Shown piece after piece: positions 1 through 8,330 of a stretch of 64,000 nucleotides of DNA. The notes beneath the pieces are model-generated. The model was given only the letters and a program-made list of their open reading frames with translations. It made no database searches and had not been told where the DNA came from. Position numbers and translations under genes: made by a program. Source of the DNA: Deltaproteobacteria bacterium (GTDB lineage: Bacteria; Desulfobacterota; Desulfobacteria; Desulfobacterales; GCA-2748835). How positions within the stretch are numbered: the stretch's first letter is position 1; every line of letters begins with the position of its first letter. The DNA lies in the NCBI GenBank assembly GCA_002748835.1, contig PDTL01000018.1, positions 1 to 64,000 of the forward strand. The letters run 5' to 3'.

Positions 1-218
1 ATTATTAGAATTGAGTATATCATGTCGACTTCAAACTTTCAACATTATTTAATAAATTCGAATTGTTAAAATTCATAGGCTCTTAAGTTAATGACATTGA
101 GTAATATTTTGTATAATAAGTCCATTCTCTTAGGAATTTTGATTTGCTACGTACCACAAAATACTGATGTTTTGCGGTGATAGAAAACATTAATAATATC
201 TATAAATTGGAGGAAGCA

Positions 219-548
219 ATGAAAGGAAAATTTGAAATTTACAAAGACAAAGCAGGAGAATTTCGTTTCCGGTTAAAAGCGAGTAACGGACAGAACATTT
301 TCGCCAGCCAAGGCTATAAAAAGAAATCCGGCTGCATTAACGGCATTGAATCTGTCAAGAAAAATGCGCAAATTGAAAATAGATTCCAAAAAATAGAAAC
401 AAAAGCAGGTAAGTTTGCTTTTAATTTAACCGCCGCCAATCAGCAAATTATTGGGACAAGCCAACAATATAACTCTTCCTCTTCACGAGATAAGGGCATT
501 AAATCTGTAATGAAAAATGCCCCAGAAGCAGATATTTTTGAAGTTTAG
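219..548 (+). CDS. YegP-like DUF1508 two-repeat protein
   Basis: Small protein of about 109 residues made of two tandem copies of a DUF1508/YegP-type unit. Each copy has a KFEIYKDKAGEFRF-like strand pair followed by a SQGY segment and a G-I-x-SVxKNA helix; the second copy reads AGKFAFNL, SQQYNSSSS and GIKSVMKNA. The ORF track starts at codon 177, but the ATG at 219 sits 7 bases after a GGAGG ribosome-binding site and opens directly on the first repeat, so I prefer it. The molecular function of the family is not established. The gene is AT-rich compared with the core of the window and lies beside mobile-element debris, which suggests acquisition. Confidence 0.8.
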   Translation: MKGKFEIYKDKAGEFRFRLKASNGQNIFASQGYKKKSGCINGIESVKKNAQIENRFQKIETKAGKFAFNLTAANQQIIGTSQQYNSSSSRDKGIKSVMKNAPEADIFEV

Positions 549-583
549 CTTCAAACAAATATCAGCAAAATACAACTTGATTG

Positions 584-631
584 GCCAAAAGCGTATTCTA
601 GAAAGCAATACTGTTAATTAACGCTTTTGGC
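584..631. repeat. 11-bp perfect inverted repeat
   Basis: GCCAAAAGCGT at 584-594 and ACGCTTTTGGC at 621-631 can pair over a 26-base loop, 36 bases after the DUF1508 stop codon. There is no U-tract after the right arm, so it is a weak terminator candidate. It could equally be a mobile-element or cassette boundary. Between here and 738 I see nothing else. Confidence 0.5.
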
Positions 632-738
632 TGTATTCACGACTAGCGCCTTTAATTACAAACATAGTTAACATATTGAATTGTTTGCATATAGTTGTTT
701 CTCCGGATTTATTTCACTCGCCGGAGAACTCAGCATTA

Positions 739-890
739 GTGCGCCAAGCGAAGCTTGGTGCTTCTTATAGGGTGCCCCTGTTTCAAACAGGAAGTCCTTG
801 TCGGGCAAAGCCTAACCAGCAGCCCGTACCGAGCGTTGCGCGACTTGCGGAGCTATGAGAATGGCGAACAAGAGTTGTGAAGAGAAACTC
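739..890 (+). mobile_element. Probable 5' fragment of a group II intron
   Basis: The segment begins GTGCGCC and folds at once into a stem (GCGCCAAGC-GAA-GCTTGGTGC). It continues with TTATAGGGTGCCC and several further short hairpins, including CCTGTTTCAAACAGG and a GTACCGAGC-type segment. The GTGCG start, the first stem and the TAGGGTGCC run resemble bacterial group II intron domain I as I remember it. No reverse-transcriptase ORF and no domain V follow. The similarity stops near 890, where the reverse strand becomes readable recombinase sequence. I infer a truncated intron end joined to a broken recombinase. The class is undetermined and the right boundary is approximate. Confidence 0.45.
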
Positions 891-1456
891 CGGGTGTCGA
901 TGGACCGCCCAAAACAGTCTCAGGGTCTGCAGTGTCTTGTGTGGCAGGGGAACTCATCTGTCCTTGTTTCCTTTAGCGTTCCGGATGTGGACGTGCATGC
1001 GGTTGGCGTCGATATCACCAACCGTTAACCGGAAGCCTTCACCCAACCGCAGGCCCAGGGAATAGACAGTGAAAAAGAAGACTTTATAACTCAATTATCG
1101 TGTTGTGGAAACGAGCAGGTGGAGTTGTTCCACTGAAAGGATATCTGGAATTCGTAGGGTCTTGGACGGTTTAATCAGGGGGATATCCGTCCAGGTTTTA
1201 TAAAGGACATGGGTGTAAAAGAACTTCAGGCCATAGAGGTCGAGTTTGACCGCGCTCCAGGAATGGCAATGGAGCAGGTCGTTGAAATCATCAAGGAGTT
1301 GATCCGAGGTCAGGTTATCAATTTGGCAGTTGAAATAATGACCGATCCGCCGGATGGCTCGAGCGTAGGCCTCGATGGTTTTGGGCTGCATTCCTGCCAG
1401 TTTCAAGCACTGAAATAGGTGTTGAATGCTGGATCCTTCGGGATGGTGATGTTCAT
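890..1456 (-). pseudogene. Broken site-specific tyrosine recombinase (integrase) remnant
   Basis: Reading the minus strand, a GGAGG site precedes an ATG at 1456 (MNITIPKDPAF). The family-like sequence then resumes in another frame as QHLFQCLKLAGMQPKTIEAY, a typical SAM-like core-binding N-terminus, so there is an early frameshift. The open part (1095-1406) ends at an in-frame TAA after LLVSTTR. The same frame continues with LSYKVFFFTVYSLGLRLGE, the start of the catalytic domain including its first arginine region. A second in-frame stop follows GNKDR, then VPLPHKTLQTLRLFWAVHRH up to about 890. The C-terminal catalytic His-Arg-Tyr part is absent. It is non-functional, consistent with a degraded mobile element. 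Confidence 0.8.
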
Positions 1457-1779
1457 TGTAACCTCCGTTTTGAAATAATGGATAAACGGCAGCTGTCTTT
1501 TCGATAGACTACTATAAAACAGGAAGTTACATGGGATATTTAAAGCGGCGATGCTTTTGCCTCCGCGAAGCGGTTTGGGTCAACAAAACGCTTGAGAAGG
1601 ACCAAGCTTACTGTGCGGCCTTTTGAAAGTGCCTGGTTCATGAAAATTTGATTTTTTATTGGAGCTTTTGGGGGTTAAGGCGCCTGGCCCCTCAGCTCCT
1701 CGTTAGCTTTCGCTCACCTTGACACACCGAACAATGTGTGACACTCTGTGTAAGAAGATAAGTCCACAGGAGGTGAAAA
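1457..1779. other. Intergenic stretch upstream of vapBC
   Basis: No convincing ORF or RNA gene is visible in these 323 bases. A near-repeat of TGTGTGACAC and CTGTGTAAG lies about 45 bases before the vapB start and could be an operator for the VapBC complex. This is only suggestive. Confidence 0.3.
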
Positions 1780-1977
1780 ATGGCAACTAACTTGGCAATA
1801 AATGATAGTTTACTTATCGAAGCATTGGAAATCAGTGGATTAAAAACCAAAAAAGACACGGTAAATTTAGCTCTCAAAGAATTTGTCGATAGGCGAAAGC
1901 AACTCGAAATAACAACTCTTTTCGGGAAAATGGATCCAGATCCAGATTACGACTACAAACAAGGACGGATTCGTTGA
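1780..1977 (+). CDS. vapB: VapB-type antitoxin
   Basis: A 65-residue protein with the VapB/ribbon-helix-helix pattern: an N-terminal DNA-binding part (MATNLAINDSLLIEALEISG) followed by TKKDTVNLALKEFV, then an acidic and aromatic tail (MDPDPDYDYKQGRIR) of the kind that wraps a PIN toxin. An AGGAGGTG ribosome-binding site lies 6 bases upstream. The stop codon overlaps the toxin start by four bases (TTGA), the usual coupling of type II modules. It should neutralise the downstream nuclease and repress the operon. Confidence in the assignment is high because of the toxin partner. Confidence 0.88.
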   Translation: MATNLAINDSLLIEALEISGLKTKKDTVNLALKEFVDRRKQLEITTLFGKMDPDPDYDYKQGRIR

Positions 1978-2378
1978 AAATTTTAGTTGATACTTCAATA
2001 TGGTCTTATGCCTTTCGCTCAAGTAATAAAAAATTCCAAACTGAAATAAACCATTTAATCGCCCTGATACAAGATCAAAGAGCAATGTTAATTGGCCCGA
2101 TAAGGCAAGAAATATTATCAAGTTACAGTAATTTGCGTAAATTTTCAAAAATCAGAGAGAAGCTTTCATACTTTGAAAATACTGCCATTGAGGACTCAGA
2201 CTACGAACTTGCAGCTGAGTTCAGCAACAAATGTCGAAAAAAAGGAATTCAAGGTTCACATATAGATTTTTTAATTTGTGCAGTAGCTAATAGAGTCGAT
2301 GTTCCCATATTTACATCTGATAAGGATTTTAGCAATTACCAAACGGTTATACCTGTAAAATTATATGATTTAGGCTAA
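1974..2378 (+). CDS. vapC: VapC-type PIN-domain ribonuclease toxin
   Basis: A 134-residue PIN domain starting at a TTG that overlaps the vapB stop. The first acidic metal ligand is in KILVDTSIW, an acidic residue follows in IRQEIL, and the C-terminal pair lies in GSHIDFLICAVA and FTSDKDF. This is the normal four-carboxylate PIN arrangement, and the length is normal for VapC. In the family it is an Mg-dependent RNase acting on tRNA or rRNA and held inactive by VapB. All catalytic positions are present, so the module looks functional. Confidence 0.9.
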   Translation: MKILVDTSIWSYAFRSSNKKFQTEINHLIALIQDQRAMLIGPIRQEILSSYSNLRKFSKIREKLSYFENTAIEDSDYELAAEFSNKCRKKGIQGSHIDFLICAVANRVDVPIFTSDKDFSNYQTVIPVKLYDLG

Positions 2379-2379
2379 C

Positions 2380-2813
2380 GAATAAGGTTAGATTGTTCAA
2401 CTACATTATTAAGGGGAAACCGGAAACGGTACGAGCCCATCTGGTTACCGTTCCCATGTATACGGTGTGTGTCAGCGATCACCCAGGCTGAATTATTGCG
2501 GGGTGTAGCCAAAAAGCCGGAAGCAACGCAGTTATCGGTGGCGGTTAATGAATTTTTGATTCGTGTTGATATTTTACCTTGGGGATCCGAGGCGGTAACG
2601 GCATATGCCCAACTACGGACCAATTGTAAGCGTGAGGAACTTTCGGTTGGTGCTATGGATATGCTGATTGCAGCCCATGCCGTTGCCTCAGATGCGATTC
2701 TGGTGACCAACGATCAAGCGTTTTATCGTGTCTCGCATCATTTAAAGCTGGAACACTTTATAAGTGTTGGGAATATCCGATCAGCAGCCGACAAAAGGAA
2801 TCTTGACGATTGA
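2380..2813 (+). pseudogene. Second vapC-like PIN toxin, truncated and frameshifted
   Basis: The frame-intact part (ORF from 2469) reads SAITQAELLRGVAKKPEA and ends with DMLIAAHAVA and LVTNDQAFYRV, the C-terminal two thirds of a VapC PIN domain. Upstream, another frame carries the missing family sequence NYIIKGKPETVRAHL and VPMYTVCV. The two frames join across a GGTGTGTGTC dinucleotide run, so a GT slippage of two bases explains the break. The first PIN aspartate (LLDTN segment) is also gone, and no antitoxin precedes it. I call it a dead copy. Confidence 0.8.
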
Positions 2814-3706
2814 TCAAAAAAAACATAGGCACTTCTTTGAAAAAATGGGAGATAAAAAACGATCAAAACAGTGTGGGAACCATTGTCAGAAAATTTCTTG
2901 GTAAGGGTATCAGCATCTCCCACAGCAAATCCTTTTCCATGGAATCAATGGAGTCTTCGGTGGTTGAAAAGGAATCCCTTGCCAATTTTGTGTTTCTTCT
3001 TTCCGGTGAACTGGATCTGAAGCATGACAGGTGCAGTACATGGCAAAACATGCGCCAGTCAAATGCCTATCTCTTTTTCTCGGAAGACCGCAGCAACATT
3101 CGAAGAAGAATCAATGCGCAAGTCTCTACCGAGGCGTTAATCATCAAAATTTCCAGGAACATCTTCCACACCTTGATGTCAGACGTGGAAGATTCCCATG
3201 GCCTACTGGCTAGGGGCGTGCGATATTTTTCCAAAAGCATCTCTGCCCATGACATCATGCTGTGTAATTATTTAGTATCCTGTCAGTATAAGGGACAAAT
3301 CGGGCAGATGATTCACATGGGCCGTTCCCTGGAATTGGTCGCCCGCACTTTTTTGCAGGGCGTCAGGGATGTCCAGAGTGAATCTTTGATTATTCTGGAA
3401 CTTACAGGTTATATCAAAGATCATATTGATCAAAACTTCTCCCTGAAAGCACTTTCAAAAATGGCAGGGATGAGTCACACCAAACTGAATACCCTTTTTC
3501 GGGTACACACGGGTTTCAGCGTATTTGAATTTATTCGTCAGGAAAGATTGTTGCGTGCGGAAACCTATTTACAATACACAGACATGAGTATTACCCAGAT
3601 TGCATACGAGGTCGGGTTTTCTTCCTCGAGTCATTTTAGTGAATCTTTCCGAAGATACAGGGGAATTACCCCCGGACATTTCAGAAAAACCCTTTTCTGT
3701 CATTGA
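2810..3706 (+). CDS. AraC family transcriptional regulator (PchR-like)
   Basis: A protein of 298 residues. The C-terminal hundred residues hold the double helix-turn-helix of AraC proteins: FSLKALSKMAGMSHTKLNTLF, then MSITQIAYEVGFSSSSHFS and the FRRYRGITPGHFR signature. The N-terminal 190 residues are a divergent sensor domain. PchR-type regulators of this layout bind iron-chelate ligands and activate their receptor and transport genes, which fits the TonB receptor that follows on the same strand. The start is a TTG overlapping the stop of the vapC remnant, with AAAGGA about 10 bases upstream, so the true start is uncertain. Confidence 0.85.
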   Translation: MIKKNIGTSLKKWEIKNDQNSVGTIVRKFLGKGISISHSKSFSMESMESSVVEKESLANFVFLLSGELDLKHDRCSTWQNMRQSNAYLFFSEDRSNIRRRINAQVSTEALIIKISRNIFHTLMSDVEDSHGLLARGVRYFSKSISAHDIMLCNYLVSCQYKGQIGQMIHMGRSLELVARTFLQGVRDVQSESLIILELTGYIKDHIDQNFSLKALSKMAGMSHTKLNTLFRVHTGFSVFEFIRQERLLRAETYLQYTDMSITQIAYEVGFSSSSHFSESFRRYRGITPGHFRKTLFCH

Positions 3707-3810
3707 CGGCTGCAGCATTGTAGCCTCTCTCTATCCTTTTTGGATCCATTGCCTGATTCTAAACGATATTATTATAACAAACAGTTCGTCCATTTTTTCA
3801 TTACCATGAA

Positions 3811-3856
3811 CGTGTCCGATGGAAGACGACAAACTACCCGTCGTTCCATGGACGTT
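3811..3856. repeat. Imperfect inverted repeat before the TonB receptor
   Basis: ACGTGTCCGATGGAAGACGAC pairs with GTCGTTCCATGGACGT apart from three bulged bases, around a 9-base loop. It lies between the AraC gene and the receptor gene. It could be the regulator operator or a transcript end; the sequence does not decide. AT-rich bases follow up to the receptor ribosome-binding site (AGGAGGATATA) at about 3961. Confidence 0.45.
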
Positions 3857-3971
3857 TATGCAAATGATATTCTTTTTTCGTGAACTGATATTTTTTTCAT
3901 TTTTTCTTTTGTACTCTCCCAGATAAAATAAAAAAGGTTGTTGATCTCACCCCTTTTTTCAGGAGGATATA

Positions 3972-6050
3972 ATGAATTTATCCATATTATCTGGGCTGTT
4001 ATGTATATTTTTATTCTTTTTTCCCTTTTCAGGCCTGGCGCATGGTAAAACGATTTCCCTTGCAGCAGATTCAGCTGTAATCCTTGAACCGATTACGGTG
4101 ACGGCAAGCAAACGAAAGGAGACAGTCAACGCGTTTCCAGGCAATCTTTCCGTCATGGACGATGCGTTCATGGAAACACGGGGAACAAACGCACTTGGCA
4201 GCCTTATGCGTTTTACTCCCAATGTGTATATCAAGGATACCAGTTCCGGCGGTTCCATTGTCAGCCGTGGCATTTCCACCATTGATACTTCATTGTTCAG
4301 CCCCATGGGACTGTACGTAAATGATGCGCCCTGTCCCATTGGCTATATGTCCAATCAAGATCTTTTTGATGTGGAACGGGTGGAAGTGTTACGCGGCCCA
4401 CAGGCGACCCTGTATGGCCGCAACAGTGAATCCGGCGTGATCAATATTGTGCTCAGACAACCGGATAATGAACAGAGAAGCAGCGTTTTTCTGGAAGGAG
4501 GCAGTCATCGTACCGGCCGAACAGGTGCAAGTGCCAGTGGCCCTGTTGTTAAAGACACGCTTTTTTACGCGTTGTCTTTTCTGGGCCATATGACTGACGG
4601 CTACAATGAAAATATGCTTACCGGCAAAAACGATGTGAATGGCGAAGAGACCTTGACAGCAAGGGGAACGCTTCGCTGGACTCCAGGCAAGAATTGGGCT
4701 GTGCGTTTTCACCTGGACGCTGCCACTCGGAATCTTGGCATCAGTGCCCTTCGCTATTCCAATGGCCCCAATGCCACAGATCGCTTCAACGTTGCCAGCA
4801 ATGAAAGTGATGATGCAGACGAAAATGAACGGGGTCAGTCTGTCCGCATTAACTATCAGTGGACAGGCATGGAACTGACCGCCATCACCAGTCACCGAAC
4901 CTTTGACAGAACGCACCATCTTGATGCCGACAGAACAGCCAGGCCCATGGCTATCAGTGATCTGGATATGGAATTGGACAGCTGGGCCCAGGAGATTCGT
5001 CTTGCTTCCACAAACAAATGCCGCCTGAACTGGCTCCTCGGTTTCCATGGCCGCTACGAAACCATCGATTCCGGCTTTGACTTTACCCACATGATACCAG
5101 TGAGAACCTCTTCACGTTCAGGCAAAAGTAAAGATCTGGGATACGCGGGATTTGGCCAGGCCACCTATGAGGTAATGGATGGATTACGCCTTACCGGCGG
5201 ACTGCGCGTGGATGTTTCCCATAATTCAGGAAAGCAAACCTATCGACCGAAAACGGGTTCTGTTTCCTATGAAAAAGATGTGGACAGCACCGAGTGGCTG
5301 CCCATGGCTTCTCTTGCCTGTGATCTGACGCCCAGTACCACGGCCTATACAACGGTTTCCAGAGGATATCTGGCAGGGGGATTTAATTTTTACACGGCTA
5401 CGGATAAGGACAGTTTTGCCTATGATGCCGAACATACCATGAATTACGAAGCCGGCCTGAAAACCAATTGGCTGGACCATGCCTTGTCATTGAATACCAC
5501 GATTTTTTATACGGACATCAGCGACAAACAAGTCAGGGAAGAAATTCCTGGAGCGGGACTTGGGGTTTGGAAATTCACCAATGCCGCCAGGGCCCATACC
5601 CAGGGCCTGGAATTGGAAGCCAGATACAGACCCATGACTGGGCTGCAGATTTTGGCTGGGTTTGGATGGGCTGGCTCTGAAGTTGACACATGGAAGACCA
5701 CCGTCAGGGGAAATCCTGTGGACTACAGCGGCAACAAGCTGGTCTGGGCTCCTGAATACACCTACAATCTGGGGGTTCAATATGACCATGCCAATGGATT
5801 TTTCTTTGTTGGTGATTTCCTGGGCACTGGCAAGCAGTATTTTGATGCTGCGAATCAACTTATGGAAGACGGTTACGAAACTGTCAATCTGCGTTTGGGA
5901 TACCAGTCCGAAACAATAGTGTTTTCAATTTCTTGCAATAATCTTCTGAATGAAAGCTATACCGTCAAACAGGTCAGCATGTCCCAATTTACGTTAGTGG
6001 AGGACGGCACACCTCGCACATTCGGATTCACCTTTAACTGGAGATTTTAG
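3972..6050 (+). CDS. TonB-dependent outer-membrane receptor, probable siderophore or metallophore uptake
   Basis: A protein of 692 residues beginning with a signal peptide (LCIFLFFFPFSGLAHG). A TonB-box-like EPITVTASKR lies near residue 38, a plug domain follows with SRGISTID and VERVEVLRGPQATLYGRNSE, and then a long beta-barrel ends in the aromatic strand FGFTFNWRF. The terminal phenylalanine is expected for barrel assembly. The receptor imports a ligand across the outer membrane using TonB energy. The adjacent PchR-like regulator, methyltransferase and FptX-like transporter remnant argue for an iron-chelate ligand; the exact ligand cannot be read. AGGAGG lies about 4-10 bases upstream of the ATG. 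Confidence 0.92.
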   Translation: MNLSILSGLLCIFLFFFPFSGLAHGKTISLAADSAVILEPITVTASKRKETVNAFPGNLSVMDDAFMETRGTNALGSLMRFTPNVYIKDTSSGGSIVSRGISTIDTSLFSPMGLYVNDAPCPIGYMSNQDLFDVERVEVLRGPQATLYGRNSESGVINIVLRQPDNEQRSSVFLEGGSHRTGRTGASASGPVVKDTLFYALSFLGHMTDGYNENMLTGKNDVNGEETLTARGTLRWTPGKNWAVRFHLDAATRNLGISALRYSNGPNATDRFNVASNESDDADENERGQSVRINYQWTGMELTAITSHRTFDRTHHLDADRTARPMAISDLDMELDSWAQEIRLASTNKCRLNWLLGFHGRYETIDSGFDFTHMIPVRTSSRSGKSKDLGYAGFGQATYEVMDGLRLTGGLRVDVSHNSGKQTYRPKTGSVSYEKDVDSTEWLPMASLACDLTPSTTAYTTVSRGYLAGGFNFYTATDKDSFAYDAEHTMNYEAGLKTNWLDHALSLNTTIFYTDISDKQVREEIPGAGLGVWKFTNAARAHTQGLELEARYRPMTGLQILAGFGWAGSEVDTWKTTVRGNPVDYSGNKLVWAPEYTYNLGVQYDHANGFFFVGDFLGTGKQYFDAANQLMEDGYETVNLRLGYQSETIVFSISCNNLLNESYTVKQVSMSQFTLVEDGTPRTFGFTFNWRF

Positions 6051-6053
6051 GAT

Positions 6054-7103
6054 ATGATGACACTTCAACAACCAACGGCTGTCCATAGTCAGAAACCAAA
6101 CCCCGACCTTATCGCTGAATGGATGCTGGGGCCTGTACACATGGCGGTATTGAAATCTGCCCTGAAAATGAATATTGCGGATATACTGACCCGGCACAAT
6201 AACGTGCAGGCCATTGCCAATGCCATGAACATCCAGGCGGATACGGCAAACCTTGGGTATTTTCTGGATGCCATGACGGCCATGGGCCTTGTTGAAAAAA
6301 AGTATGGACGCTATACCAACACCGCTTTTTCTAAGATGTATCTGTGTACTGACAGTCCCGCCTACATGGGTGGCGTGGTGGAAACGCTTTCACGCAGGCG
6401 GCACAAAAATCTGGGCCGCATCCCTGAACTGATTCGTCATGGGACGCCAGAAGTGAAAAAAGACGATCAGCTTGACAGCACAGAGATGTGGACAGCTTCT
6501 GTGGGGCATCTGGTACATTATCAGAAAGCGGGAATTGCCAATGAAGTTGCTGGTATACTGGCATCTTTGCCGGAATTTTCTGATATGAAACAAATGCTGG
6601 ACATGGGATGCGGGCCGGGCATTATGAGTATTGCCACTGTTTCCCGTCATCCGTCCATGCGCGCGGTTCTCTGTGATCTTCCGCCGGTAATGGAGATTGC
6701 CCGGCAACAAGTGGCAGATGCCGGACTCGAAGACCGGATAACGACCATTGAAGGCGATTATAATGAAGTGGATTTTGGGAAAGATTACGATTTGATCTGG
6801 GCCAGCCAGACCCTGTATTACGTCAGGAATTTTGATGCCATGTTTTCTCGAATACACAACGTCTTGAATCCGGGCGGTGTGTTTGTCAGCGTTCACGAAG
6901 GCCTGACATGTGAGCGAACCCAGCCAGCAGACATTGTACTTTCCCGGTTTTCTCTTGCCCTGGAAGGCCAGGATGTTTCCTTTGAACAGGGGCAGATTGT
7001 TTCATACCTTACCAACGCTGGTTTTGCATCCATCGAAACCAGAGAAATGACGCTGCCTATGGCCGGTCCTGTGGAGTTTATCATTGCCCGTAAAGCAAGC
7101 TAA
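6054..7103 (+). CDS. SAM-dependent methyltransferase, O-methyltransferase type
   Basis: A 349-residue two-domain enzyme. The N-terminal third is a winged-helix dimerisation domain (HMAVLKSALKMNIADIL), and the C-terminal part is a Rossmann methyltransferase with the glycine-rich SAM motif LDMGCGPGIMSIA near residue 182 and ending VEFIIARKAS. It begins three bases after the receptor stop and is probably co-transcribed. The family includes COMT-like small-molecule O-methyltransferases. In this setting it may modify the transported ligand, but that is inference. A start at the second Met (6057) is equally possible. Confidence 0.85.
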   Translation: MMTLQQPTAVHSQKPNPDLIAEWMLGPVHMAVLKSALKMNIADILTRHNNVQAIANAMNIQADTANLGYFLDAMTAMGLVEKKYGRYTNTAFSKMYLCTDSPAYMGGVVETLSRRRHKNLGRIPELIRHGTPEVKKDDQLDSTEMWTASVGHLVHYQKAGIANEVAGILASLPEFSDMKQMLDMGCGPGIMSIATVSRHPSMRAVLCDLPPVMEIARQQVADAGLEDRITTIEGDYNEVDFGKDYDLIWASQTLYYVRNFDAMFSRIHNVLNPGGVFVSVHEGLTCERTQPADIVLSRFSLALEGQDVSFEQGQIVSYLTNAGFASIETREMTLPMAGPVEFIIARKAS

Positions 7104-7107
7104 ATTC

Positions 7108-7278
7108 ATGCGCATATTTTTCCTGACAGTAGTGGTATTGGTTTTCTTTCTTGCCTGTCCTGCCCTGGCGAAAAATAAAACAAAAGGGACAAAAAAGAGG
7201 CCTATGAAAGTCCCCCTTATCGTTGGAAAACCGGGCGTTAACAGGAGACTTTTTTTGATAGCGATGGCGTTCCTTTGA
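7108..7278 (+). CDS. Small exported peptide of unknown function, possibly a truncated gene
   Basis: From the ATG at 7108 the 56-residue product has a clean signal peptide (MRIFFLTVVVLVFFLACPALA) with an ALA cleavage site, followed by a basic stretch (KNKTKGTKKRPMK), and stops soon after. The gene sits tightly after the methyltransferase on the same strand. No family is recognised. The abrupt end and the decay of the next gene suggest it may be the 5' stub of a lost periplasmic protein. Confidence 0.4.
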   Translation: MRIFFLTVVVLVFFLACPALAKNKTKGTKKRPMKVPLIVGKPGVNRRLFLIAMAFL

Positions 7279-7311
7279 GAAAAACGACCGTTGTTATAAT
7301 AAGGAAATGAT

Positions 7312-8179
7312 GTGGGCTTGATTAAGAAAAATTTGCTGTTTGCATTACTTCATATCAGTTTTTCAAGCATTACTATTTTTTTTATGATGGGGCTGCCGAT
7401 GATAATCCAGATGCGCGGATTTGGAGCCTCCATTATCGGGTTGTTTCAATTGGTCGCCATTCCTACGGTGATAAAATTTTTATATTCCACGCCGGTTGAC
7501 CGGATAAGATTTAAAACAAATCATTATAAAAAATGGGTTTTGATAAGCTATCTTGCTTGTGTCTTGCTTCTGACGGGTATCGGTTTTTTAGATCTGTCCT
7601 TGCATTTGGGCGTCATCTTTGCCCTTATCTTTTTAAGTGCTTTTGTTTTGTCCTTAGCGGATGTTTCTGTAAATGCCCTTTCTATCAAGGTGTTTCAAGC
7701 AAACGAAAGGCCAAGTGCCGACGGAGCAAAAACGGCCTCATTGTTTGTGTCAGGGATGTTAGGCGGCGGGATTTTTTTGATTTTATTTAACCATATTTAT
7801 TACAAAAATTTTTGCCCAAAAAATGTTGCTTTTGCTTTTTACTGCGGTAAATATCCTCAGCGTGTCCATACTTTTTTGCATAGAATATTTTGAGGTTAAA
7901 AACGTTGGCGCTTTCCTTGGGGTCATCACCCTGACTTCCATCAGCGTTGCTCTGAGTTCCGGGATTTTATTTTCCATGATGATGGATTATGCAAGGGAGC
8001 CGTTACGGGCGACTGATTACGGGGTGCAATCGAGCATCTCTTCCCTGACAAGGATACTCAGTGCGGTAATTGCAGGCGTTTTAGTGGGAAGATTTGGCTA
8101 TGCAAGTATGTTTTTATTTGAGATATCCGCTATGGGTCTTGTTTTTGGCATCGTATGGATATATTATGAGGAAAAATAG
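7312..8179 (+). pseudogene. FptX/RhtX-like MFS siderophore transporter, frameshifted and shortened
   Basis: The first frame (GTG at 7312, AAGGAA upstream) encodes the N-terminal membrane half, with GLPMIIQMRGFGASIIGLFQL and TPVDRI as in RhtX/FptX inner-membrane iron-chelate importers. At about 7810-7830 the reading shifts by one in a T/A homopolymer region. The second frame continues MLLLLFTAVNILSVSILF and ends with the C-terminal helices GVQSSISSLTRILSAVIAGVLV. Both frames together give only about 290 residues against roughly 400 for the family, so an internal deletion is likely in addition to the frameshift. Its position after an AraC regulator and a TonB receptor matches siderophore loci. 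Confidence 0.75.
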
Positions 8180-8188
8180 CCAAAATTT

Positions 8189-8324
8189 TTATACCGCCCG
8201 AATATAGCCCTCCATGACGCTGCGTAATGGCATAAATAAATCCACGTATTTATTCTCATACAGATAATGACAATACAGCAAAATGATAGATCCGGCTGTT
8301 ACCGCCATCCTCAATCGGATGCAG
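8189..8324 (-). pseudogene. Fic-domain protein remnant
   Basis: On the minus strand one frame reads LHPIEDGGNSRIYHFA, recognisable as a damaged Fic motif (HPxxDGNxR). After a frameshift another frame reads HYLYENKYVDLFMPL and RSVMEGYIRAV before a TAA at 8189-8191. Only about 45 residues of the C-terminal half survive and no start exists. It marks the boundary between the decayed accessory segment and the core genes. Confidence 0.65.
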
Positions 8325-8330
8325 AAAATT

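Noticed and set aside
676-1065. 60-62 aa ORFs at 676 and 877
   Set aside because: They lie in the structured intron-like fragment and in the antisense of the recombinase remnant.
560-2400. Integron cassette array with attC sites (small genes plus inverted repeats)
   Set aside because: I could not find paired core sites (RYYYAAC and GTTRRRY) at cassette-like spacing. The 11-bp repeat at 584-631 and GTTAGAT near 2388 do not form a convincing attC.
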